Assembly: GCA_002118135.1 (NCBI GenBank)
Contig: BDIU01000067.1
Location: forward strand, 124,001 to 188,000
Source: Trebouxia sp. TZW2008
Taxonomy: Eukaryota; Chlorophyta; Trebouxiophyceae; Trebouxiales; Trebouxiaceae
DNA length: 64,000 bases
Reading direction: 5' to 3'
The position numbers and the translations under genes are program-made. The number at the start of each line of letters is the position of its first letter. Positions within the stretch are counted from its first letter, which is position 1. Under the pieces are notes generated by a model. It searched no databases. It saw nothing but the letters and a program-made list of their open reading frames with translations, and was not told the origin of the DNA. Positions 32,641 through 44,094 of the stretch are shown here, piece by piece.

Positions 32641-34101
32641 TTGCTTCCCATCTTTTTGATGTCTGATGATTATCATGATCACACTCACAACAACATGAAT
32701 GACGGCAGTAACAGCCTTGGCTGTTTAAAGTAACCTCATCCAGTGCTGCTTGACAGCCTGTCTCTGATTAGGCGCTGCTGTGTGAATGCAGGAAGTGTCT
32801 GCTGCTCAGTATCAGCCAGCAGTGCCACCTCAAGCATCGACTTCCAAAGCTGCAGGACAGCCAGTAGAGCAGGGTACAGTTGCTGCTTACCGTGACTTGA
32901 CCATCAGGTGATCTACCTTTGCTACTCTACAGACATACAAGATACTGCATGGGCACTACTTGGGCAACATACTGGAGTGTCCCAGCACAGGCCAGATGCT
33001 TGCAGTGGCAAGCTTTGTCTGTAAGGCCCTAGCCTTTCCACATAGCAAGTTTCAGTTCTTTTGCCTTCGAGCAATGAGTTCATTAATGACATACGTGCGT
33101 TTCATGTGATTTCTGTTCCTCCATGCCAGACAGGCCTGCCTGTGACCCTGCTTCTCTGCACCAGAACTTGAATCAGGTCAAACCCACCCCGACATGACAA
33201 CCTTGCTACGCACAGTGACGCTGCAGCATACAGCAGAGCCTGCTTGCTCATAGATTATGCTCAAGTTCTGTTGTTCTTCAACCATTTCCAGTTCAAAGGC
33301 CAATATTCTTTTCACAGCTTGTCAGGCTGATACAGGAGTCAGAAGGCAACCAGAAGGAGGAGGGAGTCTGCCAGCCAAGCAGCTTTGAGGGCCCTCGGCA
33401 GGCCTGCCACAGCCAAGGTGTGTGCCTGTGCTGCTATCCTGCTACTTCAACCTGCCTTGAATCTTTGTGAATGCATGCTGCTGCAGTGTCAACGCAAACA
33501 ACATCAGTGCTGCATCTGCAGCTCAACAGTCTCTCTGGTGCGCACAAACGGATTTTGCATCAAAAGTACTACAACCTCAAAAGTCATTGGTCAAAACCAG
33601 GATGTTGAATCTGCGAGACTATGTGTAGGTTTTGTACAGGCCCAAGGAATGTGCAACTTGTTGTCAGTGACGCAGTCATATGATGGTAGTTGCTGCATGC
33701 ATCTTCAAGATCTCGCCAAAGCATTCCATGCTGGTTTGACAGCACGGTGAATGAAAATGATAAGGGCAGGGCTATGTGCAGGGAACGGAGGGATTCATGG
33801 AGCACGTGACATCTGTTGGTTTTACAAGTTGCGCCTTGCGACACAACGGCAAGCTGCCAGACTTGGACCTGCCAGAGGGGCAGTTGCCAGCAGGCCTTGC
33901 GGAAGGAACTCATGGCAGAAACTCAGGTGAGCCTTACTGTAGGATGTCAGCTCTTGAGTGCCCTTTTTGTTTGGTTCAACGTTGCTGTGCAGTCCAGCTG
34001 TCAGCAATGAAAGCTATGTTTGCCAGAGCATTATGTTCTGCCAATGCAGCGCAATGCTGACCTGTGTAGAATGATACATAGATAGCCCTGTCATTGCCTA
34101 T
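32641..34101 (+). other. Probable coding continuation or gene boundary, unresolved
   Basis: Candidate exons with good splice contexts exist. Examples are 32472-32620 (GGEAAAGVQQYAASRREWRQ, donor GTCAGT), about 32794-32908 (SAAQYQPAVPPQASTSKAAG, donor GTGATC) and 33319-33418 (ALRALGRPATAK or an alternative frame). They are low-complexity or short and match nothing I know. I cannot tell whether they extend the CNB protein, belong to the next gene, or include a boundary between them. Confidence 0.35.
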
Positions 34102-35587
34102 GTGTGCAATGCACGCAATGAACTCGCAGCCATGTTCAGGTTGCGGGAAGTCTTGCAGTCCATGCCTGACATGCTCATCCGCAAACAGAACCATTTCAGT
34201 AAGTCCTGCTCTTCAGACAGCACTCATTGCAGATTTTGTGGTGCCAATGCGGCAAAAGCTTATCTAGAAAGCAGCCGGCACCAACAGCAACACTGCTGCT
34301 TTCGACACAAGCTCGTGACTGCAAAGCACAGCATTGTAATTGTAGTTCAACATGGGCCAGACGCCCTTTGCATTGCAGGACAGTGCACAGACAGTGCAAG
34401 CCATGAAAGCGGCAGGCAAGGAGCTGAAAGCAGCTTTCAAGCAGTCACAGCTAAATATCAACAGCATAGAGAACTTGCAGGATGACCTAGCAGACACAAT
34501 GGTGTGCAGGTGCAGCCTCGAGACCCCAGTCTGCAAAGGTATCAGGCAGGAGTGAGGTGTACGAGGGCAGCACCTCTGTCAACCTGCAGCATCTGCTAGC
34601 AGGCCGCAGCCCCCCTGCCACCCCCCGCCTACTCCTGGACTCACCCAGGTAATGCTTTGCTTTCTAGCATGGACTGCTAGGTGTGTGTGTGTGGCTTAAG
34701 TCTTATCTTGCCAGGCAAGCTTGTCTTGAGCATCACGAAACAGACTCTCACAGGTATGATTATAACCATAATCATGCACCCCTAGCCGCATTTGCATCAT
34801 TGCTGGTTGAAGTAAAGCCCCTTCTTATGCCATGCTGCTAATGACAAGATTGGGTTGATGTTGAGATACAAACTGGTGTGGCTTGCAGCCCAAGTCAGTC
34901 TAAGCTGGCATTTGCCAACAAGATGCTGCGACGCGTCTGCCAACAGCGTGAATGGAATGCAACAAGGTTGGACAGAACCTTTTGAGCCATTGATTGTTCA
35001 CAACATGGGGTGAGCACCGACCGATACATCTGTGTGGCATGCAGCCCAAGTCAGTCCAGGCCAGTATCAGCTGGCAAGCCGCCCCGCCCAATGTCAGCAG
35101 GAGCACGCCCTATCTCAGCCAAACTGAGGCCCACCAGTGCAACTCTCAAGCCCATTATGGAGAACTCATACTCATCTCAGGACTCGTCAGTACTGACGAA
35201 CAGATCCTCCCCCTTGTTTCCTGAGACTGACGCACCACCAACCATCTCACGTAAGTGCTGTCGGCCATATGTGGGAGAGAGATTGTCTCAATGAATGCTG
35301 GGAACTTCAAGTGCATCTATTCACCAGAATTTGTGCATTTAATAGGCATCAAATGTTGCCAACACACCAGCATGTTTTCTAATGCCACAAAATTCTGTAA
35401 CTGTGCAAAGTGCATGGGGTTTACAGGAGTTGATATTGGAGTAAATGAATGCTTCTCACATGCTGCAGGCAGCAGACCAACATCTGCAAAATGGTCTCAC
35501 AAGCGAGCAGCACTGCCAGGCAGTCTGCAAGAGCAGCTGGATCAGAAGATGGGCAAGCTAGCACTTGCAGGATTGAGACGAGTTTGA
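34102..35587 (+). CDS. Protein with a Snf7-like helical segment and RPxSA-rich C-terminus (partial model)
   Basis: The exon 34379-34501 encodes AQTVQAMKAAGKELKAAF then NINSIENLQDDLADTM. The pattern (paired helices ending in a D-x-L/V-x-D-L-x-D-x-M-like segment) resembles the middle of Snf7/CHMP ESCRT-III subunits. The next exon (to about 34650) ends LAGRSPPATPRLLLDSP. Exon 35045-35250 is made of RPxSA units (GKPPRPMSAGARPISAKLRP), and the last exon 35468-35587 reads RPTSAKWSHKRAALPG and ends ALAGLRRV-stop. The RPxSA tail is not typical of ESCRT-III proteins, so the match may be to a generic coiled coil. It could be a separate gene or the C-terminus of the CNB protein. Confidence 0.4.
34664..34731 (+). 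repeat. Dispersed repeat copy 3
   Basis: CTAGGTGTGTGTGTGTGGCT is followed by TTGCCAGGCAAGCTTGTCTTGAGC, matching the core at 1747-1830 with about 15-20 percent differences by eye. It is in an intron just after the donor at about 34650. Confidence 0.7.
34880..34905 (+). repeat. Copy of the RPxSA exon start
   Basis: The acceptor and first bases GCAGCCCAAGTCAGTC of the exon starting at 35045 are present at about 34888, followed by a diverged tail. This is one more case of an exon edge duplicated in the preceding intron. Confidence 0.6.
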
Positions 35588-37260
35588 AGAAGACAGACCC
35601 AAGTCGAAGCTGCAGGTGCTGTGTAATTGCATGTACTGACCATTCTTGAGACCGTTCTTTTGATGGTTGCAACAAGATCGGGGACATATCTATGTATCTA
35701 TACTTCATTACTAGCTAATTGACACCTAAATAAGCACTGGAACAGCTTGTACTGCGTCAGTCCACCAAAAATCATTCTGCATTATGAAGCATTGCTCAGT
35801 TTCAAGATGCACTTGTCTCTGGCTGATATTGACTAAGTGAAAGGCAGGCAGGTTGTTTTGTGATGGTAGACGCGGCTTTTATGCAAAAAGAAGCAAAATA
35901 CGACACAGCAGAACCAGACTGGAGGCAGCCTTAATTGGACCAGGGTTCAAGGGCATCTAAACTATTCTGTAAGTTTGGCTGATGTGCAGCGGGTGCTGTG
36001 TGTGCTGACCGCACGCGCCTGAGCACCTCCCCATATGCTGTGCGTCGACTGAGACATGTTTGAGGAGTGCTGGATGTGTACACCTTTTGGGCACTTGTGA
36101 TGGCTTGTTGAACAGGGTGTACTGTGGCGTGTGGAGGAAGAGATTGCCTGCAAATGCACTGTTGCTGCTGAATCACAGCATAAGCATGATTACATTTTAG
36201 GGCCAGCAGCATTCAAGACCAGAAGGAGCACTATATGCACTGTCGTGGGCACATTCAGAACCACTTTGCTTGGTCATCAGCAGCTGTTGATTAGTACCAA
36301 TCTTATGACAGAACAGTGATTCAAGACTGAACTGCCAGCAGCATACTCACCTGTATGATGTGCAGGCAATGCTGCATGGTGCAGGCGCCCATTGCTGCGT
36401 ACTCAGCCTCCCTGCAGGCCCCTACACAGCATGCAACTCAACTTGCAAATTGCACGCAGAATTGGTCATTCTGCCATGTGCTGTCTGTGCTCTTGACAGT
36501 GCTTAGCATGTTGGGAGGTGAGTGAGCCACCTGAGTTTATTGACATATGCAGTCACTTCAGTAAAGTTATCGAGCAGCAAGGAGGCGGGCAGATGACGTG
36601 CTCATTGATAGCTTGGGCAGAAGTCATTCACCAATGCCGAAGTCAATGCATATGGATAGGATGCTGTGCTCTTTCAGCATGTGATGCACACCGCAGCAGC
36701 TGTTGTAGCTGGTCTGGACAGTGTTCTGTTGCCCCTAAGCATGCTGTTGGTCTTATGGTACCCATGGCTGATGCTGCGGGCCCGGTCAGCCAACATTCCA
36801 GCATCCTTTGTCAAGGATGGCGGCAGAGTAAGGCTGTTCCTGAAGGTCAAGGCAACCACAATCTTTCCGCTATTGCGCAGAGTCACAAGAAACATCTGCA
36901 GACCAAACACTGGGAGGGATTCACCTTTTGACAGCCGCAGCTATAGCTGAATTGGTATGTGGGGGAGCAACTCTGTGCTGTACAGTAGCACCAGTATGCA
37001 ACTGACCTAGCCGGTGCAATGCCGCTTGTCGCTCATTCTGTATTGCCTGATCCTGTTGTCTGAGTGCACAGCACAATGTGTGGGCCATGTGCTACTTTGC
37101 ATGACAATCTGTGGCATACAGCATGCAGCCAGCATCATGATTACCTTACTAAGCGGAAGCGATGCAAAACTGAATCAGCAGGAGTAGCAAAAGCTGCGCG
37201 CCTTTCTGCATGAGCATACACAGCTCAGCACAGGAGTACCTGTGTCTCCAGTCCATTTCA
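35588..37260. other. Unresolved region with one possible membrane-protein exon
   Basis: No gene is secure. On the + strand, 36670-36950 reads AAAVVAGLDSVLLPLSMLL then VLWYPWLMLRARSANIP and ends DSRSYS-stop. It has one strong hydrophobic segment, but no family is recognised. On the minus strand, a frame ending at 35931 (QNSLDALEPWSN-stop) could be a terminal exon, but no upstream exon was found. The rest looks intergenic or intronic. Confidence 0.3.
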
Positions 37261-37738
37261 AAGCCTCATCACCTGTATTGACGCTCAAAGAGCTCTGCAA
37301 GCGTGTGCTGCCTTCTACGCTGGCTTGGTGACGCTGCTTGCCCAGACCAGTGTAGCTCAGGTTTGGCGACAGCTCTCCCTTTGCGCTACTGCTGGATGCC
37401 ATTCAGAGGCATCACGCGCGGTGCTGACTGCACTTGCAAATCGCAAAGCCCAAGTCATGCATCGGCCTTACACCTTGGCGATGCGTAACAGACTCTGCTG
37501 CACAGCCGTCGTTGGTTCCAGCTTCATCAAACACTGGTATGAAGCCCTGCCAACAAGGCAACGCGTTTGCGTTGATCAATCCGTGCATCCTAGAGGAGCT
37601 CAGCCTCTAGTGTCTGTATGTGCGTGTGTGCCCTGCCCTTGCTTTCTATTTTATTTGTTCAGCAAAATTGCATTTTTTGCTGGTTCCGCCTCCGGTTTCT
37701 GGGGCTATTGCAGCACGCAAGTTTGCAGGCTCTGAGCT
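37261..37738 (+). CDS. Possible partial Mpv17/PMP22-like protein, weak
   Basis: An open + frame reads AQRALQACAAFYAGLVTLLA, continues through FIKHWYEALPTRQRVCVDQ and SVHPRGAQPL, and ends at a TGA just before 37740. The pair HWYEAL...VDQSVHP is reminiscent of the HFWY...L...DQ...P signature of Mpv17/PMP22 channel-like membrane proteins. However, the expected C-terminal signature (W..NF..VP...R) is not found downstream, and the segment after QPL is Cys-rich and unlike the family. It may be a decayed gene or a chance frame. Confidence 0.25.
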
Positions 37739-37944
37739 GCACCTGCGGAACTCAAAGCAGCTTTTGGCATCTGTAGTTGCACAAGGCTAGCATTGAACAG
37801 CCGCTGACATGCTCATGCAGTTGTGTTAGAGCCTGTGCTTATTGAAGATGTACTAGGGTGGTAAAGCTCGTCCCCGGTAGCGCAGCAGCTTAGTGGGTGT
37901 GGCAGCATAGCTTCGCCATCATCTAGCCTGACGCAGCCTTAGGG
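37739..37944 (+). promoter_or_regulatory. Short 5' region of the cyclin L gene
   Basis: About 200 bp separate the preceding open frame from the cyclin L ATG at 37945. No named promoter element is seen. If the upstream frame is not a gene, the true upstream region is longer. Confidence 0.3.
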
Positions 37945-40458
37945 ATGATCTTTACCACCTTGGACGACTTCTATGTGTCAAAGGAGGACTTAGCTAATAG
38001 TCCCTCAAGAGCGGATGGCATCACCGCTGAGGTTGAGAAAAGCCAACGGATTTACGGCTGTGAACTCATACAGCAGGCAGGAATCCTGTTGAGGCTACCT
38101 CAAGCAGTGATGGCCACCGGTCAAGTGCTGCTCCATCGCTTTTACTGCAAGGTGTCCCTTGTAGCACATGATGTCAAGGTACAGTCCCTTCGTTGCTCGA
38201 TTGCTCTTTCCCTCCCTTGCTGTTTGAGGTCCGGCATCTGCTGCACCTGCAGAAAGCGGCAATGGCCTGTACCTGGCTTGCCACAAAGCTCGAGGAGAAT
38301 CCTCGCAGGATGAGAGAGCTGCTCTCTGTGTTTTACAGACTGGACAGAAGAAGGCAGGGCAAGCCCAACTTGCCACCTCTGGACGTCTATGGCTCGGTGA
38401 GCATCAGAGTCTGCTGCTCTGCAAACATGATATGCTGTCTGGTGCCTGACACGCTACAAAACTCCTTGCAGATCTACGAGAAGTGGAAGTCGGATGTTGT
38501 CACCCTTGAGCGCATCATTCTCCGCTCATTCGGGTTTATACTGCATGTTGAGCATCCTCACAAATATGTTCTGAACTACATGGTCATTTTGGAGGTTCAC
38601 GACATCCCAGAGTCTGGTCTATTGCAGCAAGCCTGGAATTTGGCCAATGACAGGTATGTCTTTAGGCTATCAAGCAGTGCTGTTTTCGATGATGCTGCTG
38701 GTTGTCTTCAAGATCAGCTCAATGTTCTGTTTTATTGCTATGCAGTCTGAGGTCCACTCTGTGTGTGAGATTTAAGGGAGAGGTTGTAGCATGTGGCATC
38801 ATTTTCCTTGCCGCAAGACAGCTCAAGGTAGGATATCAGCTTGTAGCTGCTAGTCACTGCCATTGCCTGCATATCTGCTGCAAGTCAACTTGCTCCAATC
38901 TTTGCATCAGGCTGAAACTTCACCTCTGCCCTTGCAGATACCCCTGCCAGAAAAGCTGGCATGGTGGGACTTGTTCAATGTGCCTAAGCAGCAGCTGCTA
39001 GAGGTGGCTTGTGAGATTCTGAGCCTGTATGACCTGCCAAAGGCAGAGTACGCACCCATCTCAAAGGATGCACAAAGGGAACAGCGTCACCTAGCTGCCC
39101 TACAGCAGTCTGCTGCATCACCAATCTCAAGCCGCCCCACTCCAGCAAGGTCCCCAGGAGCTGTGTCTATTGGTGCTGCTCCTGAAGACAAGCAGCCCAG
39201 GGACGCCGCTCCTGCTGGTGACTCTGGGGACCGTGTCAACAGTGCTGGACAGGCTTCTTCAACTCTGCATCAGGTGAGCACAACCTACATCATCTTCATT
39301 GCATGTGCAGCTTGACACATCGCAAGTGCTTTGTTGGCCTTTGTTGTACTCTGCTTTCACTCAGTCCCTCTACCAACTGGACAGGCTTTTTCACGCTGTG
39401 TCAGGTGGGCACATGGCATTGTTGCACCCTGAGCTTGACACACATCTGCTGCTACACTTCTGCTTTTGTTGCAACATGGGCCTATCGCGCCTTGTTTCTG
39501 TGCATGCTAAAAGTGGGGCATCCTACCTCTCTTTGCCACTCAATATACCTGTGTGTATACACCAATACACACACCTGGTGTCGCGAAAAGTCATACCACT
39601 GTTGTTAGCGCAATATCTGTTTTGCCTGTCAGCTGCAACAAGTAGGTCTAAGCTCTGCTGAATGATGCTAAAATGATTCGTGAAGCCTGAACCTCATGAT
39701 GCTTTTGTATTCGTATACTGACAGCTGGAGCTAACCCAAGTTCTCAGCACCACAAGCATGTTATTCTACCAGCTTCAACCTCGGCCCTTGTTTTGCAGGC
39801 AAATGGCGATGCTAGGGACGACCACAGTGAGAACAGCAAAGGCAGCAAGGAAGCACCTAAGCACAGCGTCCAGCCTAGCATCAGATCACGCTCCAAGTCA
39901 CGCTCAAGGTCACCTGAGAGAAGCAGATCTCGGCACAGAAGCAGGGATAGGCCTCTGAAACATGAAGAAGGATACCGAGATCAGCACAGAGACAGAGATA
40001 GATCAGCCCCAAAGGAGCGGGATGTCAAGAGTTCACGCAGACTTGTGCAGTTTGACCCGTCACGAGACAGCCGCAGTTCCAGAGAAAAGCATTATGAGAG
40101 GGAAACCAGATCAGAGCGGGAGTATAATCGTCACAAGCATCACCGCAGTTACAGCCATCCAGCCAGACACGGTCATGATGACAGGGGCTATAGCAAAGAT
40201 TCGTCTGACCGCAAGCGTCGCAGAGATGCTGACTATGATCGTGATCAAGGTAAACAATCACCAGCTCCTTGTGCACGTACAGAACCTGCGTTACAATCAC
40301 ATTTTGCTCACTTTCTCCCTCACACTATACAAGATTTTGCCCTGATGTCAGTGCTCTCAAAGCAAGACAGACTTTGGGATCTGGGCTTTCTCTGGCTGAC
40401 CAAGGTGCCTCAGGTATTCAGCAGGCATTCAATATAGAGATTGCTCCTGATTGATTGC

Positions 40459-40489
<31 letters not shown>

Positions 40490-40739
40490 CTGTCTTTCTT
40501 TGCTTGTTGCAAGCTGTTACAGTTGCAACTGCTCAAGTCCTTTCAGATACGCTGCTTCAGTCCCTCAGTTGGTCATTGAATAAGAATTGGCTGCTTGCAT
40601 TGTAGTAGAGTTGTGTGTCCAGCGCTTTGGCCTGTGTACCTTCATGGCTGGCCGGGCTGCATGTGTTGATGTGCTATGTTTGACTTTCTTTTCTGCTGAT
40701 TGCGTGCTGACTGCCAACTTGTGTCTTGTGTCAGGCTAG
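37945..40739 (+). CDS. CYCL: Cyclin L with C-terminal RS domain
   Basis: Exons: 37945-38178, 38253-38396, 38472-38653, 38746-38827, 38938-39273, 39799-40249 and a 5-nt last coding exon 40735-40739 (GC TAG). The N-terminus MIFTTLDDFYVSKEDLANSP leads into the cyclin box: YGCELIQQAGILLRLPQAVM, CTWLATKLEENPRRMRELL, HVEHPHKYVLNYM and LRSTLCVRFKGEVVACG. The region after WWDLFNVPKQQLLEVACEI is a disordered linker. It is followed by an RS domain (RSRSKSRSRSPERSRSRHRS and a long Arg/Ser/His/Asp tail). L-type cyclins pair with CDK11/CDKG kinases and couple transcription to splicing in nuclear speckles. The architecture is complete. Intron 5 carries a diverged copy of the exon 5 end (about 39375-39400). 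Confidence 0.95.
40448..40490 (+). repeat. (TGAT)n microsatellite
   Basis: About ten TGAT/ATTG units lie in the last cyclin L intron. They show few interruptions, so the tract is probably length-polymorphic. Confidence 0.95.
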
Positions 40740-41844
40740 AGTGTGGCTCAACAACAGCACCACCAGTGGCTGGTTATCAAGTTCCTGGCGGCAGCTTCAC
40801 AGCACCTCTGGATCATCTGCTTTGCAAGCATTGCTGCGTATGCAGCGGTAGGTAGGTATTGCTGTGGCAGGCATGCATTGCAGACAGCAGCCATTTGTGA
40901 TGCCTGCCTGCTTGTGGCTTACACGTGTCATGCATGGGTGCGGTTGCATTAGCTTAAGGTGTGTTTGTTACATGTCACAAGAGTTTTGCCCACCAAATGT
41001 GCTACATAAGCTCTGCTTGCATGGTGTTTCAGCTGTGTTGCACAGAATTGTGTGCAGCAGATTCAGCTTGACTTTTGGCTGTTTGCTCCATTGCCTGGCA
41101 GTCCCTGCAAGGCGCATGCAGTTCAGATTACAGTCTTAGGTCCTCAACCTTTACTTTTGTCTGTGCCCACGAGTCAAGCAGAAAATCTTGCTGGGTTGGT
41201 CTGATTGTGTCAGTCTGTCATGCCAGCATCATTGTGTCAGTCTCAAGTCCCAGCTTTCTGTGCCAGCCTAGGACTTGCATTGTGCTCAATCATCTGAGTT
41301 TGTGCTGCAGAGCCTTGCGATGCTCACCAACCCAACAGAGGCTTTGCATGACATACAGCAGGACTTTTTAGGACTCTTAGGCACTCATGCATGACATATT
41401 GATGCTGCATGCTTGCAGTGCTGAGCAAGTGCCTGCTGGACTGTCTTGGATGCTTGACACAGCACTACCTAGCTTGCAATGTACTGTTGCATGATCGCAA
41501 GCACAACATGCTTTGGTGAGGCAATAAAAAATGTGTGCCTGCTTGTAGATGAGCCGTATTCCAAGAAGAGGAGTTGAGGCAGCTCACTGGAAGGCTGTGT
41601 GTTTGACGTTGGCAGGCCTTTCAAGCTGAGTTGGTGCTGGTTATTTCTGCTATACAGTTTTCTCATATTACATGAAGGTCTCTCATGATGAAGTGTTCAA
41701 ATGAGGGTACCATCTGTAGGACATTCCAGTGTGTTTTGACTACTTGTAAAAACGACAACATGACCACAACATTAACAATGGCCCATGCGCTTCAAAATCC
41801 GGCCGTGGCTGCTGCCCTGCTATCAGGCTCACGCTTAGGAGGGC
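40740..41844. other. Convergent 3' region between cyclin L (+) and SEN34 (-)
   Basis: About 1.1 kb without a recognisable gene. Short open frames on both strands lack domains. Imperfect TGTGTCAGTCT(G/C) repeats occur at about 41206-41245. The interval presumably holds both 3' UTRs. Confidence 0.45.
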
Positions 41845-43067
41845 TTCAGCCAGTGGCACCGAAACCTCCTTCAGGGGCCACAGTCATGTATTGGACACAG
41901 TCCTCCTTCACCTATGCATACAAAGCATGATTTGCATATGTCTCCTCACTCTAATGTTAACACATGCAAGACAAGCAAAGTTCATGGAGCAGGGTAACGC
42001 ATGAATAAGCATTGCTCACGACACATACATGGCGGGTGAGACTTACCCATGCCAGCAATAGGTGCTTGCGGGCAGCATGACTTCCTCTTGCACTTCCTGC
42101 CAGCAATGCTGGCTTCAGCACCTGCCCTGAGCTCATGATGCGCACAGTGAACTGTGCATGGAATAACAGAGGATCCCCAGGGTATAGCAAATAGTCTGCC
42201 CCAAATTTGGCGCCGTCTGTAATGTAATACCTGCATGTATGCAATGCCTGAGCTGATGCTGAAGATGTCAAGTACCACAATGACCTTGTCAGCAATTCTC
42301 ACCCCTTGCTGTGCAGATCTGAGTACACATGAAGCCGGTGTTGCTGCCTCTTGTCCAAAACTTGTGTGGTGCAATGAACACTGCTAGGTGATGCTTGGGC
42401 TGATGCTGTATTTCTGTCCAAGCTGTTGCTGCCTGTTCAAGTGACAGAGTCAGGAAGCACACACAGCATGGTTGCAGCACTCAATTGCCATGTGTCTCAC
42501 AGCAGCATAATCATCTACAATGTGTGGCGCTGATGCCCAGGCTGCTATTCACCTAGCGCATCAGAAAGCACTGATGTTGCCACTGGCACTGCAACAGGCC
42601 TTTTGGCATTGATTGCCACCAGCCATGCAGGCTGCTCATCACCATCTGATGTACTGCATGCGTTGGCCCTTTTGACAGACGCAGAGTCTGTCAGGGATCT
42701 GCTGGGGCAGTCCTGAGGCAAGCCTGCCTCCTCAGGCTGCAAAACAACCCAACCTGTAACCGCAAATATCTATTGAAATTGTGCACGTCAAATGCATTCA
42801 CGGGAGAGCACGGTTTCAGCATAGTTGTTTGCACCCCAGCAGGTTACCTTGGCGTACAGCAAGGTTCAATTCTTCGGGGCTCAGCTCGCACGGGAGTCCT
42901 TTGCCTGTAGTCAGCTGAGAGCGACCTGCGATAGTCAAACGAAGCTCGATACAGGAAAGCACCGATGCTGTATCGCAAGCACCTACGTTCTGCTCACCTG
43001 CAGCGTTCCCCGTCATGGCTCCCACGACTCGACAAGAGTGACGGAGCCAGACAGCGCCTGTGAACAA
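41845..43067 (-). CDS. SEN34: tRNA-splicing endonuclease catalytic subunit SEN34
   Basis: The exon 42230-42047 encodes YYITDGAKFGADYLLYPGDP, LLFHAQFTV and ARGSHAARKHLLLAW. This places the Tyr, His and Lys expected for the endonuclease active site (GADYLLYPGDP, FHAQF, ARKHLLL). It splices in phase (GCA TGG|GTG AAG) to the terminal exon 41911-41845 (VKEDCVQYMTVAPEGGFGAT, Gly, stop), whose PEGGFG ending is seen in plant SEN34. An upstream exon near 42918-42848 reads GLPCELSPEELNLAV, and AVWLRHSCRVVGAMTGN lies at about 43050-43000; both match the N-terminal domain. An acidic/Ser linker exon is at about 42730-42560. The start codon is unresolved: a TTCACAG acceptor at about 43060 suggests an upstream first exon. 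SEN34 cuts the 3' splice site of pre-tRNA introns. Confidence 0.87.
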
Positions 43068-43728
43068 AGAAGAATAAGCAAAAGCACAACAGACTCGAGC
43101 GATGCCGGACGACTACCTTCGGCGCTCCAGACATATCCTTTGTCCCCCACTTTTGTCGCAGTGACCAGCATCGCTGACCATGTCAGCCTTCGACAGTATG
43201 CCTCGCCGTGAGAGCTGCACGCTAATCAGTCAATGCACACACTTGATCAGCCTGATCGCGTCGCTGGCGCGATCGAAGGTCCCCGACATGACGATTGTTG
43301 TTCAGTATTGCGCCCTTGAGACTGATCAGGTCAATGTGTCTGTCCAGATGTCTGTGCTGCTCATGACAGCATCAATTCGAGCTTTGCATCATTGTCAGCT
43401 TCGTTGATGCTCGCTCGCTGACGCTGAGTGCTGCACTTGACGAAGATGCGTGCAGAGATTGGGGCCTTGCTCATCCTCCTGATGATGATGCCTGCACACG
43501 ATCATCGCTACATTCGCAGTTGATGTTACAGCAGTTGCTTGCATGCATAGCACAGTAAAACTGCTACAAGCTTGAGTGATATCAATTTGCAAATTCATCC
43601 AGTCAATGGACTAAGCACACGTCAGTGCGCCTGCAAATCAAAGATCAGACAGTGTGGTGTGACAGCCTTCAAGCCAAGGTTTTGAGAGAGTCCTGCGCAT
43701 GCTATAGCGTCTTAGCTCGGCGTATGTT
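43068..43728. promoter_or_regulatory. Divergent region between SEN34 (-) and the downstream (+) genes
   Basis: GC-rich and free of exon copies. The SEN34 first exon probably lies around 43100-43200 on the minus strand. On the plus strand ATG at 43189 (MSAFDSMPR, donor GTGAGA) could begin a small gene, but no convincing continuation was found. Confidence 0.35.
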
Positions 43729-43950
43729 ATGCATGAGCGTTTGATGATCCAGCAGGCAGATCCGGCTGACTTTTTGAGCAATGCTGGGGGCCGCTCATCA
43801 CTCATCATAGCCAGTTCAGACTATTCAGCGCTTCAAAATTTTGACACAGAAGTAAAGGAAGCAGATCTGCAAGCAGCAAAACCGAACAGCAAGATTTCAT
43901 TAGACCCTCAGGTTTTGCAGAGGGAATCTCTCCGTACGCTTGGATTCTAA
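43729..43950 (+). CDS. Small hypothetical open frame (73 aa)
   Basis: Starts MHERLMIQQADPADFL and ends QVLQRESLRTLGF-stop. It is polar, with no membrane segment and no recognised domain. The frame ends 145 bp before the AKR start codon. It could be a genuine small protein, the last exon of a gene starting near 43189, or a chance frame in 5' leader sequence. Confidence 0.3.
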   Translation: MHERLMIQQADPADFLSNAGGRSSLIIASSDYSALQNFDTEVKEADLQAAKPNSKISLDPQVLQRESLRTLGF

Positions 43951-44094
43951 AGGCAAACTCGGATGGGGTTGCTAGACAACCGTGTGCCAGTTCGCGAACG
44001 TAGCGTAGGATATCTGCGGAGACTGCAGTGAGTGTCTCTCTAACTTGGCGCGGGATTGCCCGCATAATCGCTGCGCTTTTTGGCAGCAGGCACA

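Noticed and set aside
34102..34555. A confident ESCRT-III (CHMP) assignment
   Set aside because: Only one exon looks Snf7-like, the N-terminal basic helix pair is not found, and the RPxSA tail is foreign to the family; reported at low confidence instead.
37860..37930. Possible tRNA gene (CCCCGGTAGCGCAGCAGCTTAG-like start)
   Set aside because: No matching acceptor stem, anticodon arm or T-arm can be paired; only a superficial A-box resemblance.
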